Positions 11,881 to 23,055 of a DNA stretch of 64,000 nt are shown piece after piece. This stretch comes from Adineta ricciae. Taxonomy: Eukaryota > Rotifera > Eurotatoria > Adinetida > Adinetidae. The notes beneath the pieces are model-generated. The model had not been told where the DNA came from, did no database searches, and worked only from the letters and a program-made list of their open reading frames with translations. The position numbers and the translations under genes were made by a program. Numbering within the stretch: the stretch's first letter is position 1; the number at the start of each line of letters is the position of its first letter. The stretch spans positions 1 through 64,000 of the forward strand of contig CAJNOJ010000065.1 in NCBI GenBank assembly GCA_905250025.1, read 5' to 3'.

Positions 11881-14800
11881 TCACAAAGTACTTTCAGCAT
11901 CGTAGAAAACAATCCCATCATCACTATCGGAATCGTCTTTCTCGATCTGTTTCACTTCGACATTCGATTGAAGCTGAGGAAAACCAGCACGGCGCCGCCA
12001 ATGTGTTCCTTGCCAATAGACCTTACCGCATTGACGACATATATAAAATTCTTCATACGAACGGTAATTTCTCAGTGTTAAACCGTTCACAACCAACGGA
12101 ACGTTCTCATTCTTCAACGTCATACGGTCTATATCAATTTGTTCTGATTGATAATTAATCAATTCTGGTTCTAATTCTTCTATTGGATGATTGTGCACTT
12201 TGCACCAAAGAAGACGAATGTCACGGGCATTCACAATCGCATAATTACCACCATTACATGTCTGTAAAGCAAGATTTTTTAGTCAAATGTGCAAGAGGAG
12301 ACAAGCTAAACTTACGCTACATCGACTAAAGATATCTTCTAGTAAGACTTTCACATTGAAATGTCGTAGAACTGCTGCACATTGCTCTTTAGCTGAGACA
12401 TTCAATGGTGGTTGCCAACAACGACCTTCAACTGTGTGAGATCGTAACTAATCGAGGAGAACATACAAATTTGAACGTAAAATTCGATTTCTAATCACTT
12501 ACGAGATTATATGGTGCACCACGAGATAAAATAATACGATTTTCTGATCGAGCATACTAACATCAAGCGAATAATAAAATAATATTAAAGGGAGGTTCTT
12601 CTATTCTATCGACTTACTCGAATAGCTGCGGTATGCGGTTCTTCATTAGCTAAAATGACTGTATCACAGCCTGCTACACGTAATTCTCTTCCTAAACCGT
12701 ATAACATGTTATCGACAACAAATTTTATTTGAGAAGGACGGATGGTTTCGTGTGAAGTCTGCGAATGAAATGAAATTTAAATGAAAGAATCTTTCATCTC
12801 TCTTACTTGAATCGTATCGTTTGAGAGTTGAGGAGAAGAACTGTTATTATTATTATTACCGAGATCCGTTTCATGGAAATTTTCATCAATCTGACGCGCT
12901 ACAGCCGAAGCCAGATTTTTCGGTTTTTTCCCACGAAATGATTGCAAATAGTCCGAAGATCGAAAATGATTGGCAATAAAGTTGTAAACGTCAAGCAAAC
13001 AGTAAGCATCGGTCGCTAAAATAAACGCTGAATATGAGAATTTCTTGTAATACAATCAAATCTACCAGCATATAAAGTTTGAGCACGTCGCAATGGTCTT
13101 CGTTCCCAATTCGAGCATTGTTCCGATTTATTCAACGGTTTCCCGAAACATAGACGAACTAATTCACTAAGACCTTTGTCTTTCGATGCGCTCTTATTAT
13201 CCACAGCTACATAAGGAAATATATCACGTTGCATACTCAAAAGCTAAATAGATAAAATCAAAGTATGGGATAGAAAGGGAACGTCAAGTCAATATACCTC
13301 AGCTTGGACAACCGAGAGATCCACTAAAGTTTTGCCTGATGATAATGCTCGTTCGAAACTTGGGAAAGAAGCAATCAACATTGCAGCGTCGGTTTTAAAT
13401 CCGTAGCCTAGAAATGAATGATTTTATTTGTAAAAAATTCTCCATATTTCATGGTAATTTACTTAATAATGTTATGTGGTCATTATCAAATAAACGATTA
13501 GCTAATTGCTGTTGTACTGTTTCAGGATCACAGGTTCGGAAAAAATGAAGTAGATCGAGTAGATATATTTCATTTGAGGATGCCAGCTGCATTATACTAA
13601 TACGTTGTCTCGACGTTAGAGTATTGTTGAATACCGGTTTCCATTCACCTAAATAACACCGATGTAAGAGTCAGGAGAGATTCAGATGAAAACTTACAAT
13701 CAAATCCAATGCAAAACTCTTCATTATCAGCTTGGGATAATCGAGTCATTAAACGTTCAAAGGTCGGTATTGAATCGACGAAAATAATCTGTTCGTCTGC
13801 CAGCGGTATTTGATAATAATCGATTTTATTCGAAACCGTTTCAACCGGTTTTGTGCTTTTGACTTCATTATTTTGTTTGAGGTGAATATATTGTTGAACC
13901 TTTAGGAAGAATTCGAATTACGTGAACTTTTTACTTGTTTTGCCTACCCATGTCGGTAATGAATTATACGGTCGGTCAAGTTGAGCCACTAAATACAAAA
14001 TTGTTTATTAAATCACAAGAATCAAGTACTATTTACTCCAGTACTTCACAGCTGCGATATCATCTTTATCTGCAAGCATTTCAATCAAATATTCCGACAA
14101 ATCTGCATTATCTTGTACGATTTCCTTGAAAATAAAAATCTCAGAAATCTTATTCTTTCATTTCACTGATATTTACTCCAACTAATTCATTCCAGCATTC
14201 ATCACTCATCGTTTTTTCACCGTTGAGGCCATTATATCTTGTATTGAGAAGAAAGCTTAACGTTCGTTTTTGCTGTAAAATCTTCAAATTCGGATAATTT
14301 TCATCCTCATCATTCCCAAGCAAATTCCAATAGCGCACAGCTAGTTTTGATACATTCTTCTTACTAAATGGCACATCCTTCATTTGATATTCATTAGCTA
14401 AAATTTCCGAGAGTTGCTTGCCATTTTGCTCGTGTAAATGATTGAGCAATTTCAAAAGATAGACTTCATATTGACGAGTTTTGTTCAAGTATATATCGAT
14501 GTAGTGATCTTTCGACGTTAAAATCAATGGTAGAAGAATTTCATTGGGTTGAAATTCTAATTGGTAATCTAATGTAACGATCATGTTCAATGCACGTTTG
14601 TAAATTGAAGAATGAGATGGCGATTTTAATGAAGTTCGGATTAAACTCAATAGATGCTCTTTAGATATTTCAAATATTTGCAGAAAATCTTTCAGAAATG
14701 TTAATGGTAACGTTTGCAAAAGAAGATTGTTCACGACAGTGTTGTCGAACTGCGGTAGAGACGAAGATTTGTAGAATTGATTCTTCCATTGTGAGAATGA

Positions 14801-14986
14801 TCGAAGAAGATAAGCGATTAAATTGAAGTTTTTACTGCTCGAATCTGTATCTGCTAGTTGAGTAAGATATTCCAGAAGATCATCGAATGGCTTGGATGAT
14901 TGATTGAAATGTTCGATTCCCAACTGAGTGGTTTCACTGGGATTCGAAAGTATCTTTTCTGATAGAGTTGCTAAAAGAGTCGACAT
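11881..14986 (-). CDS. EXD3: EXD3 / Mut-7 homologue: 3'-5' exonuclease plus Mut7-C domain
   Basis: About twelve exons give roughly 850 residues; the first is 14177-14986. The N-terminal 300 residues are helical. The DEDDy exonuclease core follows: motif I GFDCEW (the Asp and Glu), motif II LSYGFKTD, motif III YAATDAYCLLDVY, with the family stretch CSNWERRPL just before it. The C-terminal Mut7-C domain begins VDNMLYGLGRELRVAGCDT and has the cysteine pairs CSTCN and CRQCGKVYWQGTHW of a zinc-binding fold. Human EXD3 shares this order and these motifs. In C. elegans MUT-7 acts in RNA interference and transposon silencing; in flies Nibbler trims small RNAs. Start is the ATG at 14986; the open frame upstream has no ATG. 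All catalytic residues I can judge are present. RRP12 follows 88 bases downstream. Confidence 0.94.
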
Positions 14987-15273
14987 GGTTTTTCTGTCGA
15001 AAATATCGAATGAACTTGTTGTGAAATTGCGCAAGCTAGTAAAGTACAGAAATTACTCTAGTCGAATGGAATCGAATCAGTTTTTCATTCGTAAAACGAA
15101 AATGACCAATCAAAAAAGGACGACCAACACAAAAGATGACACTAGATGTCTTTCACCGACGAAAGTATGCCATGCGCAAGAATTTTATTCGAAATAAAAA
15201 AAACTAACTAAAATGCTTAGCAATCGAATCAATCAACTAATAACTTTGAATCAAGATAACGAAATGTAAGAAT

Positions 15274-18200
15274 TCATGCTGATTGTAAAGGTCTGTAATT
15301 CACAGAGCTCTCTTGACCGAAACGATTTTCGATAAATTGTACAGGCGCTTGTCGTTTTCGCCAGACTTGACCGGCGTTGATTTCGGCATAGATAGTTTCC
15401 ACATCCTTTGCTTTCGTTTCTGGCACGAAGAAAAATGTTAAGAGGAAAAAGATTAATAAAAAACCTGTGAATAAAAAGAATGTGTATTCATGAAGAGCAT
15501 TCTAAAGAAAGAAAGAGAAAGAGGTGCCAATTATTGTCATAGAAGAGTGTACCGTAAACAGTGGTTTAAAACCGAGACCAACTGCAAAGTTAGCTGACCA
15601 GTTGACTAATACTGCAATGCTCGATGCCGGCACACGATATGTTTGATTGAACAACTCCGCTGTAATTAACCATGGAATTGAACCAGGTCCAACACCGAAA
15701 AATGCTACAAACAGAATAGTCATAATCAGCGAGACTTTATTCCAGAATGGAGTGGCTTGAACCAGCAGAGATATAACTAATATCAGACTTGTGAAAAACA
15801 TTCCTGTGATGCCAGTTAAATGAAGAATACGTCGACCAAGACGATCCATGAGGAAAACGCTGATTATAGTAACTACGCTATTGGTTGCACCTAAACCTAA
15901 ATTTGCGTATTCCGATTGTGACTTATCATAGCCAGCTGTTTTGAAAATAGCAGTTGAGTAGTAAATAACAGCATTAATACCAGATAATTGCTGAGATAAT
16001 TGAAGGAACACAGCTATAAACAGTGCCCAACGAACAGTAGGTGTTGTAAACAAATCAAGCATTCGTGCCTAAATATTGCAACTAAATTAACTTCGATCAG
16101 GACCTATCGATGAAAGCTGTACCGTTTGTTGATTTTGACTTTGTTCGACTTGCATAGCGGTGACTTCGTGATGAACATTCGGATGTCCGCGAAGCCATCG
16201 AAGTGCTAAACAGCAAGAATTCCACATTAAAAATGTTTTACCGTAGTCACGTGTTGTCGTACGTACTACTTAACATACTAAATAAAGTTCGTCCTCATCG
16301 AACTCTGTATTGATATATTTATTTTCGTCTTAAAAGTATAGTATTAAATAGAGTTCTGTTTTTCTACTATACAATATGGATTTACAATACCAACAAGATT
16401 TCCTTCTGCTTAGTACGATGTCAACATGTTGATAGTGAGCTTTGCACTACTCTACGCGACTATAAATATCAACAAGAACTAGTTATGATTATCATTCAAA
16501 AGTGTTTCTTAACCAAAAGAATGTATTCAACAACGGTTTTACTTCTCACTTTGGGCCTTTTCGCTACCATGGCTGTAGCACGTCCAGGACGCCGACCATG
16601 GTCAGGTGATCATAATCATCATCATGAAGATTCTGACAATGAAATGACGGGGGAACATGGTGCGCACAAATGGTCAACTTTTCGTGTACCAAGTAGTATT
16701 CGTATCCCACGTGTGTTAGCAGAAAAGTTAGGACGGCCATGGGTAACGTTTACTTCGAAGAAAATCTTCGATGGTAAATATCTGTTGATCAGTCCAGCTC
16801 TGATGTTCAGACTGAAGGATTCCCATAACGAAACCGACCCTGACAGGTCTACTACTCCATCAAGTTCAACAACGGAAGAGTCGATAGTGGATGAAACTAC
16901 ACCCTCAACCATTGATGAAGAATCCACGACAGCGAAACCAGAAGATTCGGGCGAAGAAGAAACAATGACAGCACGTCCACGTTTTTTCAGAAAACGACTC
17001 TTCGAAGACGAAGATGAACAATTACTTTTTCTTGATAGTAAATAAAAAGGGAAGTTATAATTTTTTAACGAAATAAACAAAAAGACAGTAAAGTCAAAAT
17101 AAAAATATTTAACGTCTCGAACATTTTAAACGTATACCCAAATGGACAACGTGCAATCGCTGGAACTTAACAGAACAGACGAACGAACACTATTCTATCG
17201 AGTATACCTTTTTCAGCATCTTCTGGACTGTTCTTTTTCAACAGCAAATATTTTGGACTTTCTGGAACGAACAAGAGTAGAACTACTTGTAGAACGCTGA
17301 AAACAATTGGTAAACCTAACAGATACACAGATGACATTCTATGTAAAATTCCGAAGCAGATAAATTATACTTAACGCATAATGCCATTTGTCTTGAGAAC
17401 CTAATACTTGTTCCAAACCCATCACTTGCGAAACAAATAGAAGGATAACAATTCCCAATTGAAACGAAGCTCCGAGTGTGCCACGTAAGCGAACAGGAGA
17501 AACTTCATTGATATAAGTTGGAGCAACCGATGACCCATAGCCTGTTATTATCATTATTACAACAAGTGCACGATAAAATTATTCTATTGCAATTACCACA
17601 AGCAAGTCCAAGAAAAAATCGTCCGATAATTAAAACTTCATACGAATGAATTGGTTTCGAAATGAACATGAGAACACAGGCAACAAATGACACGACTGTA
17701 TTCAAATACATTCCACCCTTTCTAGACAAAAGAGACGTTCGATGACATATTCTCACATAGAATGGTTACTTACCGTCCTAATCGATCGGTGATAAAGCCT
17801 CCGAACAGACCGCCCACCATTCCACCTAAAGCGAAGACCGAAACAGCTAACGAACTAGAACAGATTGATGATACAACCGGCAAAAATAGTGATCATTCCT
17901 TACAAGATTAATGTGACAGTTGATGCACTAACTTTTGTATCGGGATTTCGCCGATGATTCGTTTCGTTGATAAAACTCTCAATAAACTAAACAATTTTTG
18001 TGTACAGGTCAAATCTCACAATGATCTACTTACATCTTGCGGGGCATTTCTAATTGTCACAGAAAAAGAAATCTTGAAAGCTTAAGAGTATATATTTTCG
18101 TAAACGAAATTCTTACATCACACCCGATGCATAGCCAAAATGAAAAGAAGTGCCACTAATTGCTGCAAAAACAGCTAACAACAATGTACCAGTCATACCC

Positions 18201-18409
18201 TATCCAAAATAATCGAAGAAAACTTCTCTTTCCAGTTATTCAACTGAATTAACCTTGCCCGAAGTGGACACATGTTCAGGAGAAGGAGTGTTATCAGACT
18301 GAACGTCAGGGAGAACAGTTGAAACATCATTTGGGTCGCGAATGCCATCAGACAGCGTTGAATTATTGTTAGCTAATAGATTTGCCGAAGATGGAGAATC
18401 ACTCGTCAT
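15274..18409 (-). CDS. SLC2/GLUT-type sugar transporter, copy 1
   Basis: A multi-exon gene for a twelve-helix major facilitator of about 500 residues. Visible landmarks, in order: a Ser/Asn-rich N-terminus of about 50 residues (starts MTSDSPSSANLLANN); TM1 with HFGYASGV; the loop DRLGRK between TM2 and TM3; NEVSPVRLRGTLGA after TM4; PESPKYLL after TM6; QQLSGINAVIYYS in TM7; DRLGRR after TM8; GVGPGSIPWLITAELF in TM10; and FVPETKAKD after TM12. These are the sugar transporter signatures, and QLS in TM7 is typical of glucose-accepting class I GLUTs. The C-terminus ends NYRPLQSA. The intron at 16206-17207, 1002 bases against the usual 50-60, holds another gene on the opposite strand. Copy 2 lies upstream on the same strand, so the pair arose by tandem duplication. 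Confidence 0.93.
16461..16468 (+). promoter_or_regulatory. TATA box of the nested secreted-protein gene
   Basis: TATAAATA, 60 bases before the ATG at 16521. A start site about 30 bases downstream (near 16491) would lie after the ATG at 16485, which argues that translation starts at 16521. Confidence 0.5.
16521..17045 (+). CDS. Small secreted acidic protein nested in a transporter intron
   Basis: An intronless gene of 174 residues lying wholly inside a 1-kb intron of the GLUT-like gene, on the opposite strand. Residues 1-20 form a good signal peptide (MYSTTVLLLTLGLFATMAVA), probably cut before RPGRRPW. The mature chain starts with a His/Asp-rich part (DHNHHHEDSD). A conserved-looking middle follows (about residues 50-95), then a Thr/Ser/Glu-rich region that could carry O-glycans, then a dibasic and acidic C-terminus. 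An in-frame ATG at 16485 would add 12 residues but bury the signal peptide. A TATA box at 16461 and AATAAA at 17072 support an independent transcript. The His/Asp cluster could bind metal; function is unknown and I recognise no family. Confidence 0.75.
   Translation: MYSTTVLLLTLGLFATMAVARPGRRPWSGDHNHHHEDSDNEMTGEHGAHKWSTFRVPSSIRIPRVLAEKLGRPWVTFTSKKIFDGKYLLISPALMFRLKDSHNETDPDRSTTPSSSTTEESIVDETTPSTIDEESTTAKPEDSGEEETMTARPRFFRKRLFEDEDEQLLFLDSK
17072..17077 (+). terminator. Polyadenylation signal of the nested gene
   Basis: AATAAA 27 bases after the stop of the nested gene, still inside the host intron. Confidence 0.5.
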
Positions 18410-18970
18410 ATTTTATACTAGAACAAATCAATCATGGCATGATTAAACCAGTGGACTCGCTTTACACGTCGGTATATCTATTCACCATTTTTTTACGAGA
18501 AAAGAAACGCTTGTATGATATCTCTTATCTAAAACATGCGCTGTTGATGCAACAGTTTGAAGAAAAAAGATATGTGAATGTGCTTTCTTAGTAATAATTT
18601 TTTTCAAATTTATTCTACCACAAGAGAAAAGCGTACGTACGAAATCGTTTGCTCGACGATCAATGATTTTTCGCAAATCAATTGAATAACTATCGTTGAA
18701 CATTTTCACAAAACAAACGCAGCGAAAAAGAAGAATATAAATGCAATAAATTCAGAATAAAGAAGTATAATTACGACAAAACCAAAGAGAAAAAAACAAC
18801 TTCTCATATAGTATGCTGGAGTAAGAATGAGCTGAGATAGATAATGATTCATATGTATATATACAAGACATTGCGTTCGTTTGTCGAACAGATCAAAGAC
18901 CTATGACATGCCAACGGTTAAATAATTATTCAAGAGATGACTAGGCTTGTTTAACAGTATAAGAATAGGA
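18410..18970. other. Spacer between the two sugar transporter genes
   Basis: About 560 bases between the stop of copy 2 and the start of copy 1, both on the minus strand. It should hold the 3' end of copy 2 and the promoter of copy 1. No gene or clear motif was seen. Confidence 0.5.
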
Positions 18971-21412
18971 TTATTGTTGATGTTTTGCTTTATAGACAGT
19001 GCCTTTGGCAACAAGAATCTGCACACGTTCTGGAATTTTTCGACGGGTTTCCGGTACAAAAAGAAAAGTTAATAGCCAAAAGATACAACTCATGGCAGCG
19101 TACGCGAGAAACAGCAATGCACCGACAGCATACTGAAAGGTAAAGATCACATTAAATGTAAAAAGTCTAGAATGAACTTACGAAAAGTGGTACAAATGTC
19201 ATAATTACAGCAAACATTGATAGCCAATTGGCAATAATGGCAACACTTGATGCATAAACGCGTTCCGATTGAAAAAACATCTCTGTTGATAACATCCATG
19301 GTATAGCGCCTTTTCAAAAATGAATATTTAATAGGTTAGGAGAATGAATATATTACCAGGCCCCATTGCACAGAACCCAACATTTGCCATCATTGCAAAT
19401 ATTTCCAAAAATATCATATGAAACAATGGAATCTAAAGTAAAAGTTTATAGATTATATCTTTCCATACACGAGCTATAGATATGACTTCACATCGGAATC
19501 AACAAACAAGGTGACATACAATGGTTGTCAGCGTTTTAATAAGACTTACATTTTTTGATTTGAGAATAGTAACACCAATGACGCATGACGATGCTGCCAT
19601 ACCAATGAAACCATCTGTACGCAAACGATATGAAAAATCTCAATGCTTAACAAATAAAATCATGTCTGATAACTTACAGAGCAATAATGAGCGCCGTCCA
19701 ACTTTATCCAGAATAAAAACCAATGATATTGCCACTGCCAGATACGTAATTCCACAGGATAACATCGCGTATGACGTATAATCCATACGTAGACGTGCAT
19801 GGTAAAGTATAATGTCTCCGAAGAAGAAAATCTGTACAAGACAAGGAAAACAAAAGTTGCACTTGGTCACGTCATCGGTTGACTTACCGCAAAACAACCA
19901 GTGAACTGTTGAGCAACATGAGTCATGGCAGAAATGAGTAAACATTTACGTAGTAATGGTTTTGACCATAAATCACGAATGGATATCTAAAGAGAAGAGC
20001 GAAAAAGTTGTTTTGTTTTCGGTTGGGCTTGGTTTTCTTTTCTTACCGCGGTGGCACTAGTTTGAATATTATGAAAATCTGCTTCCATTTCATGAATTTC
20101 TGCTTTAATAACCTCCGGATCTGTCTCACAACGAAACCATTTCAAAGCTAAAGTTCATAGATTTATTTTTCGATGATAAACAACACAATCTTAGAAGTCC
20201 AACCTCGTTCAGCTGCTCGTCGACGTTTCTTCTGTAAGAGAAATTTCGGCGTTTCATGCGTAAATACTAATAATGCACATTGAAGGAAACTGAAGATAAT
20301 CGGCACGGCTAATTATTGACAAAAGAATAAGATCCAAAAAAAGAACACTTGAAAAATACGAACCAAAAAGATAGTGCCATAAGTGCTCACGACCAAGGAA
20401 CAGATCTAAACCAAGAACTTGAGCTAGCAGTACGGCAATGGCCACAAACAACTGGAAGCAAGCACCGAATGAACCACGTACACGTATCGGCGCTATTTCA
20501 TTGATGTAAATTGGTCCCACGGTTGCACCGAAACCTTTGCAAAACGAGTTCTAATTTTCATTACAAAAGAATTTTACGGTTACAACAAACCAGCAGAGAA
20601 ACCAATTAGAATTCGACCAATAATAAATGCTTCGAATGAAGCAATGAATTTACTAAGCACCATCAAAACAGAACCGAGTATTACTGGAATATTATTCAGC
20701 AATAAACCGGTTTTTCTATAAAATAAGAGACAGATCAACTACTATAAGAAATGTTGATATCGGTCCTTAAACTTACCGGCCAAATCGATCAGATAATAGT
20801 GTAGCTAAGAGACCACCTAAAACGCCTCCAAGTGCTATAACTGAAATAGCTGTCGAATAAAGAATATCTTGATAATAGTCACTAATCGTTGAATTGTAAC
20901 GTTTCAAATAGATTTCCTTGGTATAGTTTTTGATTATCTATGATAACAGAAGCAAATAGGATGAAATAACTGAAATGAATAATTACCTCTGATGGAGCAT
21001 TCATAACGCCTAATGCATACCCGAATTGAGCGCCTGTGCCAATCATAGCAGCAAACATAGCTAATAATAATGTTCGCGTAAAACCAAGATGTTTCGGTTT
21101 TAAATCTGCAGGTTGGACAATTTCAACTGTTGAGCCTTGTAAATCATCATGGTGATCATCAGGATTATCGGATTTCTTTTCTTTAATTTCGTCTTCGATT
21201 TTTTCTGATGTATCCGATCCGTCTTCTTCGGGTAATCCTTGCTCTTTCACTTTCTCATCTAGAGCTTTCTCAACCAGCTTTTCCGTATCACTCTTGCCGT
21301 CATTTGCATCATACGAATTCTTTTTGTCATCACCATTCGACGGATTCACTAGGCGTTCTTGAGATTTTGCTGTTTCTGCTTCATTTGTTTTACGAACTTC
21401 GTCTCTTAACAT
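18971..21412 (-). CDS. SLC2/GLUT-like transporter, copy 2, with acidic N-terminal extension
   Basis: A multi-exon major facilitator of roughly 550-580 residues. The first 110 or so residues are a hydrophilic, Asp/Glu/Lys-rich extension (starts MLRDEVRKTNEAETAK). TM1 follows with QFGYALGVMNAPSE, then SDRFGRK in loop 2-3, IGPIYINEIAPIRVRG-like sequence after TM4, ETPKFLLQKK after TM6, DKVGRRSLL after TM8, CAMGPGAIPWMLSTEMF in TM10 and FVPETRRK after TM12. The ends KAKHQQ are plain. The TM7 signature differs from copy 1: QQFTGCFAIFFFGD stands where QQLSGINAVIYYS is expected, so the substrate or coupling may differ. The same order and strand as copy 1 point to tandem duplication followed by divergence. 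Substrate unknown. Confidence 0.92.
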
Positions 21413-22101
21413 TTTGTTTTGATTATCTTTTCTAATTTACTGAAATACATTTAAAACAGAAAAGTTTTTCTCCACTGTCAACATTCCATCGATTGAAATT
21501 CTTACCAGATAAGCCAGTTCCGATAAGATTCCGTTACTCACTGCATACTATGTTCAAATTAATCAATAAGAAGAACAAAGGAAATATAAACAAGACCGCT
21601 GATTAGATAAATTGTACCAACAGAAGACGTTGTTTTGTTTTGGAAGGAAGGAACGCACCACATCATCAGAGCCAATCAGATTCATTGGATGGGGGGCGCT
21701 ACTAATCAAAACACCTTTTTCACTTCGAACTTTTCTCAATTTGAAACATAAGACGATTCAAACCAGATTGAAATACATGCATCATATTCTGGATCTGACT
21801 GAACCATAATATACGAGACGAAATTTAGATTTCGTTTATCTATTATTGTACATAGTCACAACCTTAGTTTCAGCATGAAAATTATTCAATGACGTTATAT
21901 GGTCGTGCCGTTCATTTCGATGATTTTAATTAGATAGAATGAACCTTTTTGTATTCGGATAATTAGTTCGACTAATCTTGTAGGTATTTATTTGAATAAA
22001 AAATGCATTTAATCGTTTTCGCATGCAATAAGCGACTAAACTGAAAGCATAAAGGTTAAAGTGTTCATTAAATTTTTTTATCATTTGTCCAACGCGTTGA
22101 C
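21413..22101. other. Spacer between GLUT copy 2 and the WrbA-like gene
   Basis: About 690 bases, AT-rich. It should contain the transporter promoter and the 3' end of the WrbA-like gene. No additional gene was supported. Confidence 0.5.
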
Positions 22102-23055
22102 TCATTGTTTGGCATCAGGTGGATTGGCATCTTTAGGTGGCAATGCTGCACGACCGATTTTGAGTGCAGTTGCAATTTGAGTAAAATGCGATCCTTGATG
22201 TTCAGCAATATTCAATTCTAATTCTGTTGGTTGACGAGAGCCGTCACTGCCAGCAAAGGTACCTTTGAAACGAAAGAACACCATACATTATCGTCCATCT
22301 TGTATCTATGAAGACAGATCGCTTACCTGCTCCATAGGCACTACCACCGTGAATAGCATCCATGTTACCAGAGAGTGGAGATGAATAACCAATTGGTACC
22401 TGATTTGAAGAAAAAAAAGTAGTTTTAAATGATAAATTTCAGTTCGATACATACGATTAACATTCCATGATGAATAAAGTTTGTTAATCCAGTTAAGACT
22501 GTTGTTTCTTGACTAGAGAATTATGTTTTTTTTCTTAGTACAGCATTTCTTGGGGCAGAAAGTATTTCCTTACCCGCCACCTTGTGTTGAAGTAGAAACA
22601 AAAACGCTGATTGGCTTTCCGACAAGTGCACCTTTCATCCATAAACCACCAGTTGCATCCCAAATGGCTTTGACTTGAGCAGGCATTCCACCGAAGCGCG
22701 TTGGATATCCAAATAAAATACCGTCGCAATTGACTAATGCGTCTTCGAGTGAAATAGTATTTTCCCCACCACCACCTATGGCAATAGTTGGTACACTTGA
22801 ATCTTTTTCGGGTGCATGCATTTTTGCTAATACTTCCTTGGGTAAAGTTTCGGGCACTTGAATTAATCGTGCTTCAGCGCCACTTGCTTCAACACCCTTT
22901 AATACTGATTTGGCCACTAGAAGAAAACGACGAAACTCATCAACTTTTTCAGTTCGATTTCATAAGATGACCTTACATTTAGCAATATGGCCGTACATAG
23001 AATAATAAATAATATGAATACGAGCTTTGTTACCAGAAGCAGCTTTTGAAGCCAT
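22102..23055 (-). CDS. wrbA: WrbA-type NAD(P)H:quinone oxidoreductase (flavodoxin fold)
   Basis: Five exons, starting with 22977-23055 and 22574-22916, give a protein of about 215 residues; E. coli WrbA has 198. The N-terminus has the FMN phosphate-binding strand-loop IHIIYYSMYGHIAKL. The middle has FGYPTRFGGMPAQVKAIWD and GLWMKGALVGKP, both WrbA hallmarks around the flavin ring. Later come SVFVSTSTQGGG, a loop with GYSSPLSGNM and GSAYGAGTFAG, and a family-typical end ELNIAEHQG. A short polar tail (PPKDANPPDAKQ) is extra. The enzyme makes two-electron reductions of quinones with NAD(P)H in the cytosol, limiting redox cycling. The family is common in bacteria, fungi and plants but rare in animals, so acquisition by transfer is possible. 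Four short host-like introns show it is a nuclear gene. Confidence 0.94.

Noticed and set aside
16622-17080. Minus-strand 152-residue open frame opposite the nested gene
   Set aside because: It is the shadow of the plus-strand frame, which has a signal peptide, TATA box and poly(A) signal; the minus frame has none.
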